Assembly: GCF_900129815.1 (NCBI RefSeq)
Contig: NZ_FQWX01000008.1
Coordinates: 1-64,000, forward strand
Direction: 5' to 3'
From: Asaccharospora irregularis DSM 2635
GTDB taxonomy: Bacteria > Bacillota > Clostridia > Peptostreptococcales > Peptostreptococcaceae
DNA length: 64,000 bases
Shown: piece by piece, positions 1-7,984 of the stretch
Position numbering within the stretch: the stretch's first letter is position 1
How the letters are laid out: every line of letters starts with the position of its first letter
The notes under the pieces: model-generated
Databases searched by the model: none
Told to the model about the DNA's origin: nothing
The model's input: the letters and a program-made list of their open reading frames with translations, nothing else
Position numbers and translations under genes: made by a program

Positions 1-2
1 AT

Positions 3-77
3 AGAAGTATTATTGATGATGATATAGGTAAGGTTGAAATAGAAAATAAAGAAAGTGAACAAATAATATTATTTTAA
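3..77 (+). CDS. C-terminal end of an unidentified protein (partial)
   Basis: An open frame enters from the left edge and ends at a TAA at 75-77. The 24 visible residues are acidic and polar (three consecutive Asp, several Glu) and end in a hydrophobic ILF. Nothing in them identifies a family. It could be a chance frame; the only support is that it is open to the window edge and is followed by a normal intergenic gap before the next gene. Confidence 0.35.
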   Translation, partial: RSIIDDDIGKVEIENKESEQIILF

Positions 78-176
78 GAAGGTTAGTCAGAGTTTACCAA
101 TAGCCTAGCTTTGCTATGTACAAATATAAAAATAGTGTATAATAATTTAAATAAAGTATTTTTAGGAGAATCATAA

Positions 177-404
177 ATGTTAAAAGAATTAGAGGAAATG
201 AGTATTGGACAAAAACTATATGACTATGAATGTAATTCATGTGGATTTAAAAAAGGAGTACCAGAGTTTCTTATTGAAGAGTTTAGACAAGATTTAATCT
301 TTGGTTTTGAAGCGGTAGCTTCGCTAGAATATGAACCGATGCCAGAATTAATTTGTCCAAACTGTGGTAGTAAATTTGAATACAAAAAAACTGACAACCG
401 TTAG
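177..404 (+). CDS. Small zinc-ribbon protein, unknown function
   Basis: 75-residue protein with two knuckles, CNSCG near residue 19 and CPNCG near residue 60, separated by about 37 residues that include an acidic helix-like stretch. Two CxxC pairs at this spacing are expected to bind one zinc ion in a ribbon fold. The start has an AGGAGA Shine-Dalgarno at 164-169. No signal peptide or membrane segment is seen, so it is probably cytoplasmic. The stop codon lies inside a hairpin and is followed by a strong terminator, so it is the last gene of its transcript. Function cannot be named from the sequence. Confidence 0.8.
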   Translation: MLKELEEMSIGQKLYDYECNSCGFKKGVPEFLIEEFRQDLIFGFEAVASLEYEPMPELICPNCGSKFEYKKTDNR

Positions 405-417
405 GTGTCAGTCAAGG

Positions 418-442
418 TGACCTATTTATAGGTCATTTTTTT
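418..442 (+). terminator. Rho-independent terminator after the zinc-ribbon gene
   Basis: Eight-base perfect arms TGACCTAT / ATAGGTCA (418-425 and 428-435) are followed by a run of seven T. A second short hairpin, CTGACA / TGTCAG at 391-396 and 406-411, covers the end of the gene. Confidence 0.85.
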
Positions 443-518
443 ATGAAAATTCATTTGTCACATTTTTTATTTTCACTTGTTACTATATATGAAAATATAT
501 AAGGGGGAGAATAAATTT

Positions 519-995
519 ATGTTTGGATTGTATGATGAAGTTTTGATAGGTTCTATAAATATATTTAAGATAGTAGGAATTTTCTTCATTGTATATGGGA
601 TTGTTTTTATAGCACTTGAAAGATATTGGGGGCTTCCTTGGTTTTATTCAATAGACCAAATCAATGGTTCGATTAATGGGTTTATAGTAGTATTAATAGG
701 ATGGGTGTTGGTATCTAATAACATTAAATACGGTATTATCATAGGGATTATTTTATTAACTTTGGTAATTGTTGAACTAAAAATTGTATTTAGTCTTATT
801 AGAAAAAAGGAGAAAGCTTTTGTAGGGAAAAAAGGTATAGTTACTAAGGAAATAAAATTTAAAGGAAAGGCTACTTTTGAAGGCAAGGAATATAGAGTGT
901 TTTCAGATTCTGAGTATATTCCTAAGGATGAAAATGTAGTAATTTCAAAATTAAGAGGTGGTCAAATTGTTGTTAGAGGGGAAAAGTGCTTGTAA
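519..995 (+). CDS. NfeD-like membrane protein
   Basis: 158 residues from the ATG at 519, chosen because GGGGGAG lies at 503-509; an upstream in-frame ATG at 477 has no ribosome site. Three hydrophobic segments (about residues 13-32, 48-66 and 68-92) are followed by a basic linker and a C-terminal beta-rich domain from about residue 100 containing a VGKKGIVTKEI strand and a final GGQIVVRG strand. This matches the short NfeD layout (membrane segments plus an OB-fold), a family thought to act in membrane protein quality control with SPFH proteins. No SPFH/floT gene is adjacent. Family assignment is by pattern only. Confidence 0.65.
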   Translation: MFGLYDEVLIGSINIFKIVGIFFIVYGIVFIALERYWGLPWFYSIDQINGSINGFIVVLIGWVLVSNNIKYGIIIGIILLTLVIVELKIVFSLIRKKEKAFVGKKGIVTKEIKFKGKATFEGKEYRVFSDSEYIPKDENVVISKLRGGQIVVRGEKCL

Positions 996-1017
996 TAAAA
1001 ATTTATACTGAATAAAT

Positions 1018-1077
1018 ATAAAAAGCTATACTCTGCAAAAGAATTATAAATTCTAATGCAGGGCTAGCTTCTTTTTA
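1018..1077. terminator. Bidirectional terminator between convergent genes
   Basis: A long hairpin with outer arm AGCTA/TAGCT, inner CTCTGCA / TGCAGGG and an apical AGAATT/AATTCT lies between the NfeD-like gene and cotJC. It has A residues on the left and TTCTTTTT on the right, so it can end transcription from either side. Confidence 0.7.
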
Positions 1078-1098
1078 ATTATCTAGTATGTCAGCATA

Positions 1099-1671
1099 TT
1101 AAAATATTTGTTGAGATTCTTCAAAATCATAAACGTCCATTAGTGCTTCACCGAATCTTTGGTAATGGACTATTTCTCTTTCACCTAAGAATCTAAGAAC
1201 GTCTATTATGTCTACGTCATCAGTTAAATTTATAAGGTGATAGTAAGTTGCAAGAGCTTTCTGTTCTGCAGCCATATCCTCATGTAAGTTAGTTACGGGA
1301 TTTGACATAACTTCTAGTGGCTTAACACTAAAAGGAACGCCATTAGCATCAGTAGGATAAGTTCCAAATCCATGTACAGCGTAGTTTGCTCCAAGTCCAG
1401 CTTCTTTTAATTGTTCTGGTGTAGTTTCTGAAGTAAGCTGATAAAGCATAGTTGATATTATCTCAACATGGGCTAGTTCTTCTGTACCGATATCTGTTAA
1501 AAGGGCACGAGACTTGCCTGTAGGCATTGTGTATCTTTGATTTATATATCTTAAGGCAGCAGCTAATTCGCCATTTGGTCCTCCAAGTTGACTCATTATA
1601 TATTTTGCCATATTTAAGTCCCCGTTTTTTATATTAACAGGGTATTGTAGTGTTTTTTGATATATCCACAT
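1099..1671 (-). CDS. cotJC: CotJC spore coat protein, manganese-catalase family
   Basis: 190 residues, the usual CotJC length. The metal ligands expected for the manganese catalase four-helix fold are present: Glu35, Glu65-x-x-His68, a Glu in the EDMAAEQKAL helix near 131-137, and Glu166-x-x-His169. In Clostridia and Bacillus CotJC is a spore coat or cortex-associated protein; catalase activity is known for some homologues but is inferred here. It is the last gene of cotJA-cotJB-cotJC, 28 bp after cotJB, with AGGAGG upstream of the ATG. cotJ operons are normally made in the mother cell during sporulation. Confidence 0.95.
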   Translation of the reverse strand: MWIYQKTLQYPVNIKNGDLNMAKYIMSQLGGPNGELAAALRYINQRYTMPTGKSRALLTDIGTEELAHVEIISTMLYQLTSETTPEQLKEAGLGANYAVHGFGTYPTDANGVPFSVKPLEVMSNPVTNLHEDMAAEQKALATYYHLINLTDDVDIIDVLRFLGEREIVHYQRFGEALMDVYDFEESQQIF

Positions 1672-1699
1672 AAAAATCGAATCCTCCTAATATTTAATG

Positions 1700-1966
1700 T
1701 TATTGGTTAAACTCTTTATCCCAAGGCCAAGGTTGGGATACCCATTCCCAAGGATATTTGCTTGGTGCGTAGCCAAAGTTTGTTAATGGTCCATATTTAT
1801 TTTCGTAAGCACATCTTGCTTGTGCAAATTGACTACACAATGAATTATAAGCATTAAGAGCATTTTTATCTTCTGGGTTATTGTCTAAATACAAGTTCAT
1901 ATCTACACATGCAAATCCCAATTCCTGAACTTTTCTTAATAATTCTGATCTAGTTGATGGTCTCAT
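1700..1966 (-). CDS. cotJB: CotJB spore coat protein
   Basis: 88 residues, rich in aromatic residues, with the CotJB-like helical N-terminus and the Trp/Pro-rich tail (PWEWVSQPWPWDKE). CotJB is needed with CotJA for assembly of CotJC into the spore coat in Bacillus. Its ATG shares one base with the TAA of cotJA (TAATG), so translation is coupled; GGAGG is 8 bases upstream on the minus strand. Confidence 0.93.
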   Translation of the reverse strand: MRPSTRSELLRKVQELGFACVDMNLYLDNNPEDKNALNAYNSLCSQFAQARCAYENKYGPLTNFGYAPSKYPWEWVSQPWPWDKEFNQ

Positions 1967-2172
1967 TATTTTCTACCTCCACGTCTAATTTTAGGTGTTG
2001 AATAAAGTTCCTTGTTATACATTTCAGAATCTATCAGAAATAGTTCAGGGAATATAGTTCCTTTTTTTAGACCAGTAGATAAATTGTACATTTTAGTCAA
2101 AACTTGATCATTTATATAAGGTCTAGCTAATTTACATCCATAATTTTGTGAAATTCCTCTATTATTTTCCAA
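1966..2172 (-). CDS. cotJA: CotJA spore coat protein
   Basis: 68-residue CotJA-family protein, recognised by the LARPYINDQVL and GTIFPELF segments typical of the family. First gene of the coat operon, with AAGGAGG upstream of the ATG on the minus strand. The upstream region on the minus strand holds two GAATATT/TAATATT boxes resembling the sigma-E -35 element, but I found no convincing -10 partner, so sigma-E control is only expected from the family, not demonstrated. Confidence 0.92.
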   Translation of the reverse strand: MENNRGISQNYGCKLARPYINDQVLTKMYNLSTGLKKGTIFPELFLIDSEMYNKELYSTPKIRRGGRK

Positions 2173-2390
2173 TGATTAAACCTCCTTGTCAAATTAGATA
2201 AGATAAAATTATCTAATAATATAATATTCATTTGGGACTAGGTTGTTACAATATTATTGAAATGGTTGGATAAAACTTAAATAGCGGTTAAAATATAAAT
2301 ATCGAGGTAACATAAATTGTGTGTAGCTTGAATTATTGCTAAGACTTATGATAAAATAAATTTTATGCTTAGTAAAAATGAGGTGATGTA

Positions 2391-3251
2391 ATGAGTGATT
2401 TGGCAGGAAAAGGCTGTGAAATTATAGTACCTTTTGACGAGAGACAGCCAGTTAGAGATATCGAAAGAAGTATAATAAAGAAATATAGAAAAAACCTGTG
2501 GTCTAAGTTTATAAAGGCAATAAGAGATTATAAATTGGTAGAAGAGGGAGACAAAATAGCCGTTGCTATATCTGGTGGGAAAGACAGTATTCTTATGGCA
2601 AAAATGTTTCAAGAATTAAAAAGACATGGGCAGGTTAATTTTGAGGTTGAATTTATAGCTATGGACCCAGGATACCATGAAGATATAAGAAAATTACTAA
2701 TAGATAACTGTGAATATCTGAATATACCAATACACTTATTTGAGTCTAGAATATTTGAGATAGCAGATGAGATAGCAAAGGATTATCCTTGTTATATGTG
2801 TGCTAGAATGAGAAGGGGTGCCTTATATTCTAAGGCAGAAGAGTTGGGATGCAATAAGCTTGCTCTAGGTCATCACTATGACGATGTTATAGAAACAACA
2901 ATGCTTAATTTGCTTTGTGCAGGAAACTTTAAGACAATGTTGCCTAAGTTAAACTCTACAAACTTCGATGGGATACAAATAATCAGACCTCTTTATTATA
3001 TAAGGGAAGAACATATAATAAGATTTATAAAAAACAGTGGAATTTGGCCTTTAAACTGTGCTTGTATGGTAGCTGCCAAAAAGACAGGAAATAAACGATA
3101 TGAAATTAAGGATCTTATAAAGAGTTTGGAGCCGAATTTCAAGGATGTAGAAAAATCTATATTTAGAGCAGCTGAAAATGTAAATATAGACTCTGTTTTA
3201 GGGTGGCAAAAAGATGGAGAAAAGCACTCTTTTATGGAAAATTATGAATAA
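2391..3251 (+). CDS. TtcA-family tRNA thiolation protein (PP-loop ATPase)
   Basis: 286 residues with the PP-loop SGGKDS at 61-66, the CYMC pair at 134-137 in a CARMRRG context, a GHHYDD motif near 160, and Cys223/Cys225. This arrangement is that of TtcA/TtuA-like enzymes that adenylate a tRNA base and insert sulfur; the cysteines may hold a [4Fe-4S] cluster or carry persulfide. The substrate base cannot be decided here: 2-thiocytidine 32 is the TtcA reaction, but clostridial homologues are often annotated only as tRNA 2-thiocytidine synthetase-like. It is a single-gene unit with GAGGTG before the ATG and a terminator after it. Confidence 0.85.
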   Translation: MSDLAGKGCEIIVPFDERQPVRDIERSIIKKYRKNLWSKFIKAIRDYKLVEEGDKIAVAISGGKDSILMAKMFQELKRHGQVNFEVEFIAMDPGYHEDIRKLLIDNCEYLNIPIHLFESRIFEIADEIAKDYPCYMCARMRRGALYSKAEELGCNKLALGHHYDDVIETTMLNLLCAGNFKTMLPKLNSTNFDGIQIIRPLYYIREEHIIRFIKNSGIWPLNCACMVAAKKTGNKRYEIKDLIKSLEPNFKDVEKSIFRAAENVNIDSVLGWQKDGEKHSFMENYE

Positions 3252-3274
3252 AGTAAAAATTATATAATAAACTC

Positions 3275-3317
3275 AAAAAACCTACTGACTAAATAAAATG
3301 TATCTGTAGGTTTTTTT
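3275..3317 (+). terminator. Terminator after the TtcA-like gene
   Basis: AAAAAACCTAC (3275-3285) pairs with GTAGGTTTTTT beginning at 3306 and ends in seven T. Confidence 0.85.
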
Positions 3318-3437
3318 GATTATAAAAAACTAAAAGAGTAGATTCTTAGGGGAAATTTTTGTCTAATGATATTAAGTATAAATTACTCTTGTATAAAATA
3401 TAAGTTAATAAAAAGCTAATACAAGAGGAGGGCTATT

Positions 3438-4610
3438 ATGCCTCATATTAAAAGTTATATAATCACAATATTTAATGTATTTATATGTTTGTCTTCTGTA
3501 TTTATTTTGTTGCAGGCAATTAGGTTTATAGGAGATTTAAATGAAAAGTCGCTGAGAAAAAAAAGAAAAAGAGGTTTTGGCTATAGACAAGATGTATTTG
3601 AAATCAAAGAAGATAAAGTGTACAAAAATAATAGGAGCAGTATCCAAAAAATAGATGGAGAAAAATTATGTAAATATGATAATGGAGATATTTACAAGGG
3701 AGAGTTTTTAAATGGAAAAAAGAATGGCTTTGGAGTATGTGTTTTTCTAAATAAAGAAAGATATGAGGGGCTGTGGAAGGACGATAAAATGCATAGCATA
3801 GGAAAATATACATACAGTGATGGGTCAACTTATAGTGGAGATTTTAAAAATGGATATATGGATGGTCTTGGCAGATATGAGTACAAAAATAAAGATGTAT
3901 ACAAAGGATACTTTAAGGAAAATAAAAAAAATGGAAAAGGCGTAATGCATTACAACAATGGAAGTAGATACATAGGAACTTGGGTAAATGATGAGCAGTG
4001 TGGAACAGGAAAGTTTATAAAGTTTAATGGAGATATATATGAGGGAGAGTTTGAAGGCTCAAAGTTCAATGGAAATGGTAGATATGAGTTTAAAGATGGG
4101 TCTGTCTATACTGGAATTTTTAAAAATAATGTATTCCATGAAAGAGGAGTGTACACAGATAAAAATGGAAATATATATGATGGTGAGTTTCAGTATGGAT
4201 ACAAAAACGGTAATGGTACATTAAAAAAAATAGATGGAGATATATATGAAGGAGATTTCAAAGATGATTTATTTGATGGTAAAGGAAGGTACAAATACCA
4301 CAATAAGGGGATTTATGAAGGTGAATTTAAAAAAGGGAAAAGAGATGGTATAGGAACTTATATTTGTGAAAAATACAAATATATTGGGGAGTGGAAGGAT
4401 GACAAAAAGGGGAAAATAGGGACTTATTACATGGAGTCTGGAGGGGTATTAGAGGTTAGAATAATAGATGAAAAGATAGAAGAGGGCATCTATAAGTTTG
4501 AAGAAGAAAAAGAAAAGATATTAAAGGATATAGATATAAGGGGAGAAAAGGAAGATATTTTAATAGAAAAGTTTAACAAGAAACATCGAAACCATTTCAA
4601 ACATATATAG
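3438..4610 (+). CDS. Membrane-anchored protein with 11 MORN repeats
   Basis: 390 residues. One hydrophobic segment near residues 7-32 is followed by a very basic stretch (KSLRKKRKRG), so the bulk is probably cytoplasmic. From about residue 84 to 330 there are eleven copies of the MORN pattern Y-x-G-x-[FW]-x5-G-x-G (for example YKGEFLNGKKNGFG and YEGEFKKGKRDGIG). The C-terminal 60 residues are highly charged. MORN repeats form extended beta surfaces that bind membranes or proteins; no enzyme domain is seen. It is followed after 31 bp, with no terminator, by an intracellular subtilisin, so the two are probably co-transcribed. Function unknown. Confidence 0.9.
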   Translation: MPHIKSYIITIFNVFICLSSVFILLQAIRFIGDLNEKSLRKKRKRGFGYRQDVFEIKEDKVYKNNRSSIQKIDGEKLCKYDNGDIYKGEFLNGKKNGFGVCVFLNKERYEGLWKDDKMHSIGKYTYSDGSTYSGDFKNGYMDGLGRYEYKNKDVYKGYFKENKKNGKGVMHYNNGSRYIGTWVNDEQCGTGKFIKFNGDIYEGEFEGSKFNGNGRYEFKDGSVYTGIFKNNVFHERGVYTDKNGNIYDGEFQYGYKNGNGTLKKIDGDIYEGDFKDDLFDGKGRYKYHNKGIYEGEFKKGKRDGIGTYICEKYKYIGEWKDDKKGKIGTYYMESGGVLEVRIIDEKIEEGIYKFEEEKEKILKDIDIRGEKEDILIEKFNKKHRNHFKHI

Positions 4611-4641
4611 ATAAATATAAACAAATTTTGGAGTGGTATTA

Positions 4642-5592
4642 ATGAAAAATAAACAAGAAGATTTAAATGTACATCTTTTACCATTTATAATAAATGAAGA
4701 AGTTAGAGGAAATTACTCTAAGCTGCAATATGGTCTAAATATGATACAGGCAAAAAATATCTGGGATGTATCTGAGAAGGGAAGAGGTGTAAATATTGCA
4801 GTAATAGACTCAGGTTGTGATGTAAACCATATAAGTCTAAAAAACAATATAGTCGATGTCAAAAACTTTACTAGTGAAGATGGAAAGTCGCCAAAAGTAG
4901 TAACTGACAATGTAGGCCATGGAACACATGTTGTTGGAACTATAGTAGCAAATGGAAATGATATAATAAGTGGGGTAGCACCCCTTGCTAATATTTATGT
5001 AATAAAAGCAATCGACAAAACAGGATCAGGAAAACTAAGTTGGGTGACAAATGCAATATACTATGCTATAGAAAAAAAGGTAGATATAATATCTATGTCT
5101 TTAGGTATGCCTGAGAGCAATGAAAAACTACACAGGGCAGTAAAATCAGCTGTAAATAAAAACATACTGTTTGTATGTGCAGCAGGGAATGAGGGGAGTT
5201 TGGACACAGAGGATTATAAGTATTCATATCCAGCTGCATATGAAGAGGTGATTTCTGTAGGTGCAGTAGACAAAAAAGCAGCACCGGCCAGTTTTACAAA
5301 CTCAAACTTAGCGATAGATGTTGTAGCTCCTGGTGTTGATATAGTATCTACTTATCCAAACAATCAATTTGCAAGCTTAAGCGGAACTAGTATGGCAACA
5401 CCACACGTTACAGGAAGTTTGGCACTGCTAAAAAATTGGTCTAAAAGTGTGTTTCAAAGGGATTTAACTGAAGAGGAGATATATGCACAACTAATTAAAC
5501 ATACAAAAACATTATCATCGCCAAGAACAGTTCAAGGAAATGGTCTAGTGTCTTTAAAAGAAGAACAAATAAAGAAAAAGGGTAGGAATTAG
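4642..5592 (+). CDS. Intracellular subtilisin-like serine protease (S8)
   Basis: 316 residues from ATG 4642, chosen because TTTTGGAGTGG ends about 8 bases upstream; the GTG at 4633 sits inside that ribosome site. The catalytic triad is intact: Asp56 (VIDSG), His93 (GHGTHVVG), Ser250 (GTSMATPHV), with the oxyanion Asn183 (AAGNEG). There is no signal peptide. The short N-terminal extension carries LLPF near residue 12, resembling the LIPY/F motif by which Bacillus intracellular subtilisins block their own active site until the extension is cut. That makes an autoinhibited cytoplasmic protease the best reading. Likely operon with the MORN gene. Confidence 0.93.
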   Translation: MKNKQEDLNVHLLPFIINEEVRGNYSKLQYGLNMIQAKNIWDVSEKGRGVNIAVIDSGCDVNHISLKNNIVDVKNFTSEDGKSPKVVTDNVGHGTHVVGTIVANGNDIISGVAPLANIYVIKAIDKTGSGKLSWVTNAIYYAIEKKVDIISMSLGMPESNEKLHRAVKSAVNKNILFVCAAGNEGSLDTEDYKYSYPAAYEEVISVGAVDKKAAPASFTNSNLAIDVVAPGVDIVSTYPNNQFASLSGTSMATPHVTGSLALLKNWSKSVFQRDLTEEEIYAQLIKHTKTLSSPRTVQGNGLVSLKEEQIKKKGRN

Positions 5593-5668
5593 AAAATTCT
5601 CATTGATTAATGTATAATCTAAATATAGAATATATTTATAGTTACGTTTAGTTTAAGGAGAATTAAAA

Positions 5669-6169
5669 ATGAGAGAATATGTAGTCGTGGACTTGGAAAC
5701 TACAGGGCTTGATCCATATAAGGGCTGTGAAATAATAGAAATAGGAATAACTGAAATAATTAACGATAAAATAGTAAGAAATTACTCTAGATTGATAAAA
5801 CCTAAAAGAGGTATACCTCCATTTATAGAAGAACTTACAAATATAAGCAATGAGATGGTTGCTAATGAAAAAAGTTTGGAGGAAGTTTTACCTAAATTTA
5901 GGGATTATATAGGAAATAAGACTATAATCGCGCATAATGCCAAATTTGATTTAAAATTCTTAAATTATTATTTAAAGGAGCTAGGCTTAGAACAAATAAC
6001 TAAGCATATTTGCACACTAGAACTCCTAAAAAAGAATAAAAACTATAAGGGAAGAAACAAAAAACTTGAGACGGCTTGTCAGTATTACAACATAGAAAAT
6101 GTAAATGCCCATAGGGCAGATAGTGATACTCTAGCTACTGCTAAGTTATTTTTAAAGATAAGAGAATAA
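5669..6169 (+). CDS. DEDDh 3'-5' exonuclease, DnaQ/PolC epsilon-like
   Basis: 166 residues comprising a single exonuclease domain. Catalytic residues are visible: Asp8 and Glu10 in VDLETTGLDP, Asp94 in AHNAKFDLKFL, His148 and Asp153 in AHRADSD. It resembles the proofreading domain of PolC/DnaQ but stands alone, with no polymerase or helicase domain. Such stand-alone proteins act in DNA repair or RNA processing; substrate cannot be inferred. AAGGAG lies upstream of the ATG and a strong terminator follows. Confidence 0.9.
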   Translation: MREYVVVDLETTGLDPYKGCEIIEIGITEIINDKIVRNYSRLIKPKRGIPPFIEELTNISNEMVANEKSLEEVLPKFRDYIGNKTIIAHNAKFDLKFLNYYLKELGLEQITKHICTLELLKKNKNYKGRNKKLETACQYYNIENVNAHRADSDTLATAKLFLKIRE

Positions 6170-6187
6170 GTATTGATTGTGATGAAG

Positions 6188-6237
6188 ATGCTGTAGGTAT
6201 GCTTGTTTAAGAACAAACTTACCTACAGCATTTTATT
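6188..6237 (+). terminator. Terminator after the DEDDh exonuclease
   Basis: Eleven-base arms ATGCTGTAGGT (6188-6198) and ACCTACAGCAT (6221-6231) with a T-rich tail (TTTTATTT). Confidence 0.85.
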
Positions 6238-6331
6238 TATAATACTATACAAATTGTAACTTTTAGTGTTCAAACTTGAACTAGATTCATATTATATAAA
6301 GACAGAATAATATTTTCTAGGAGTTGAAGCT

Positions 6332-6634
6332 ATGATTATTGACATTGATGTGTTTATAGATAAATTGGAGTTTAGTATATTCAGTATAGAAAATCAGTAC
6401 AAGAAATATATTCTAAAAGATAAAATCATAATACCAATATCTTTTGATGTCGGTAATAGATTAAGCTATTTAAGAAAATTTATATCTATTTTATTGCGTC
6501 AACATAAAATAGAAATGGCATACTTACATACAAATGATAATTTATATACAGAAGATTTAAGTATTGATATTATAAAAATAATTGGGGTAATGGAAGAATT
6601 ATTTTCTAGTTGTGGGGTAGAGCTATGCAAATAA
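6332..6634 (+). CDS. Unrecognised 100-residue partner of the Ser/Thr kinase
   Basis: I do not recognise this family. The protein is 100 residues, mixed alpha/beta by eye, has no signal peptide or metal-binding pattern, and carries two Cys near the C-terminus (SSCGVELC). The kinase gene starts at 6625, inside its last codons, so translation is coupled and both products are probably made together. A role as regulator, substrate or adaptor of the kinase is an inference from position only. TAGGAG lies upstream of the ATG at 6332. Confidence 0.75.
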   Translation: MIIDIDVFIDKLEFSIFSIENQYKKYILKDKIIIPISFDVGNRLSYLRKFISILLRQHKIEMAYLHTNDNLYTEDLSIDIIKIIGVMEELFSSCGVELCK

Positions 6635-7653
6635 ATCCAAAATTTAATTTAAGAATAATAAAAAAAATACATTCTGAGGGAGTAAACTCAGCGCTATACC
6701 TTGCGGAGGACACTCAGCTTGGGTCTATTTTTATAATTAAGCAAATGGACAAGGAAAAATTTAAAAATACGGATAGATATTTTGAAGAATCCAAAAAAAC
6801 AAGTAATCTAGAACATCCAAATATAATACCAATAAAGTATGCATCTCATGATGATAAATATGTCTATATAACTATGCCATACCTAAAAAACGGATCATTG
6901 TATAACATTATAAAAAATAGAAACCTGACTATGAGAGAAGTAATAAAATATTCAGTAGATTTTTTATCAGCTATATACTATATTCATGAAAAGGGAATTT
7001 TACATTGTGATATAAAACCAAATAATATTTTGATAAGCGATGATAATAAGGCTATTTTGACAGACTTTGGTTCTGCAGTATACCTAAATAACAATGGTTC
7101 TGCGAAACTCAGAAATGTATATTATAAACATATAGCACCAGAACAATGTAATAACTTAGTGATAGATAAGAGATTAGATATATATCAGATAGGGACTACT
7201 CTTTATCGAATGTGTAATGGAAATGAGGAGTACAATAGACAGGCCAAGAAATACAAAGGTTTAAATAATTTGAAAATTGCCTGTGCTAGGGGCAGCTTTC
7301 CAATAAGGAAAAAATACTTACCTCATGTTCCAAGAAAGATGATACTCATTATTGAAAATTGCCTAAAGGTAAATCCAAATGAGAGATATAAAAATGTAAT
7401 GGATATAATAAATGATATATCACTAGTAAATGAAAACTTGGATTGGGTATATGAGAAAATAAATAGAGATAGATACAAATGGAGTTTAGAGGATAGTACT
7501 AGAAATATAAAAATTATTTTGTACAACGAAGATAGCTCTTGGAGTATAGATGTATATACAAATAATAGGAAAAAAACTATTGAAAATATTGAGAGCAAGG
7601 CATATGGGTATAGAGTTGTAAGAGGTATTATAAACAAATACGAAAAAAAATAG
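6625..7653 (+). CDS. Hanks-type serine/threonine protein kinase with divergent motifs
   Basis: 342 residues from ATG 6625 (GGGGTAG at 6613-6618; an in-frame TTG at 6610 is less likely). Kinase landmarks: Lys39 (FIIKQ), a helix-C Glu near 54-55, catalytic loop HCDIKPNN with Asp129, Lys131 and Asn134, DFG at 147-149, APEQ at 171-174, and Arg in the ERYKN segment of subdomain XI. The glycine-rich loop is degenerate (HSEGVNSALYLA) and HRD is HCD, so it is a non-RD kinase not relying on activation-loop phosphorylation in the usual way. There are no PASTA repeats and no membrane segment. The last 70 residues form an extra domain with Trp and Tyr residues that I do not recognise. All catalytic residues are present, so activity is plausible. 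Confidence 0.9.
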   Translation: MQINPKFNLRIIKKIHSEGVNSALYLAEDTQLGSIFIIKQMDKEKFKNTDRYFEESKKTSNLEHPNIIPIKYASHDDKYVYITMPYLKNGSLYNIIKNRNLTMREVIKYSVDFLSAIYYIHEKGILHCDIKPNNILISDDNKAILTDFGSAVYLNNNGSAKLRNVYYKHIAPEQCNNLVIDKRLDIYQIGTTLYRMCNGNEEYNRQAKKYKGLNNLKIACARGSFPIRKKYLPHVPRKMILIIENCLKVNPNERYKNVMDIINDISLVNENLDWVYEKINRDRYKWSLEDSTRNIKIILYNEDSSWSIDVYTNNRKKTIENIESKAYGYRVVRGIINKYEKK

Positions 7654-7686
7654 CCTTACTCCATTCCGATCGAGTAAGGCTATTTA
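7649..7686 (+). terminator. Terminator overlapping the kinase stop codon
   Basis: Thirteen-base perfect arms, AATAGCCTTACTC (7649-7661) and GAGTAAGGCTATT (7672-7684). The stop codon of the kinase lies in the left arm. The T tract is short. Confidence 0.75.
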
Positions 7687-7984
7687 AGGGTAAAATATAT
7701 TATAAAAAGGGGTTCTTAGGGAATATATTTTATTTTGGGGAGTAAATAATCGGTTATTAGGGGAATAACCTTAGAAATATAATAACAAATTTCGACAAAA
7801 ACTGCAACGAAAATTATAAAAATAATACAGTAAAATCTGAGGTAAATTTTGTTTATTATGAATTATTAAACTATACTAGATTTTTAATAATTTATTATTA
7901 ATTTCAAGAAATGTAAAAAGTAGCTAAAATAATGTATGAAGAAATTTCCTATGGGTAAAATATATACAAGACTAGGAGGTTGTT
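7687..7984. other. Gene-free stretch with two further hairpins
   Basis: No ORF. Two stem-loops follow the kinase terminator: arms AAAATATATT/AATATATTTT (about 7692-7701 and 7722-7731) whose loop contains GGGGTTCTTAGGG, and GGTTATT/AATAACC (7752-7758 and 7764-7770) whose loop is AGGGG. The remainder is AT-rich; the promoter of the exported-protein gene must lie in the last 100 bases but I cannot fix it. Confidence 0.5.

Noticed and set aside
2173-2240. Sigma-E promoter of the cotJ operon
   Set aside because: Good -35-like boxes exist on the minus strand but no acceptable CATACA-type -10 at the right spacing.
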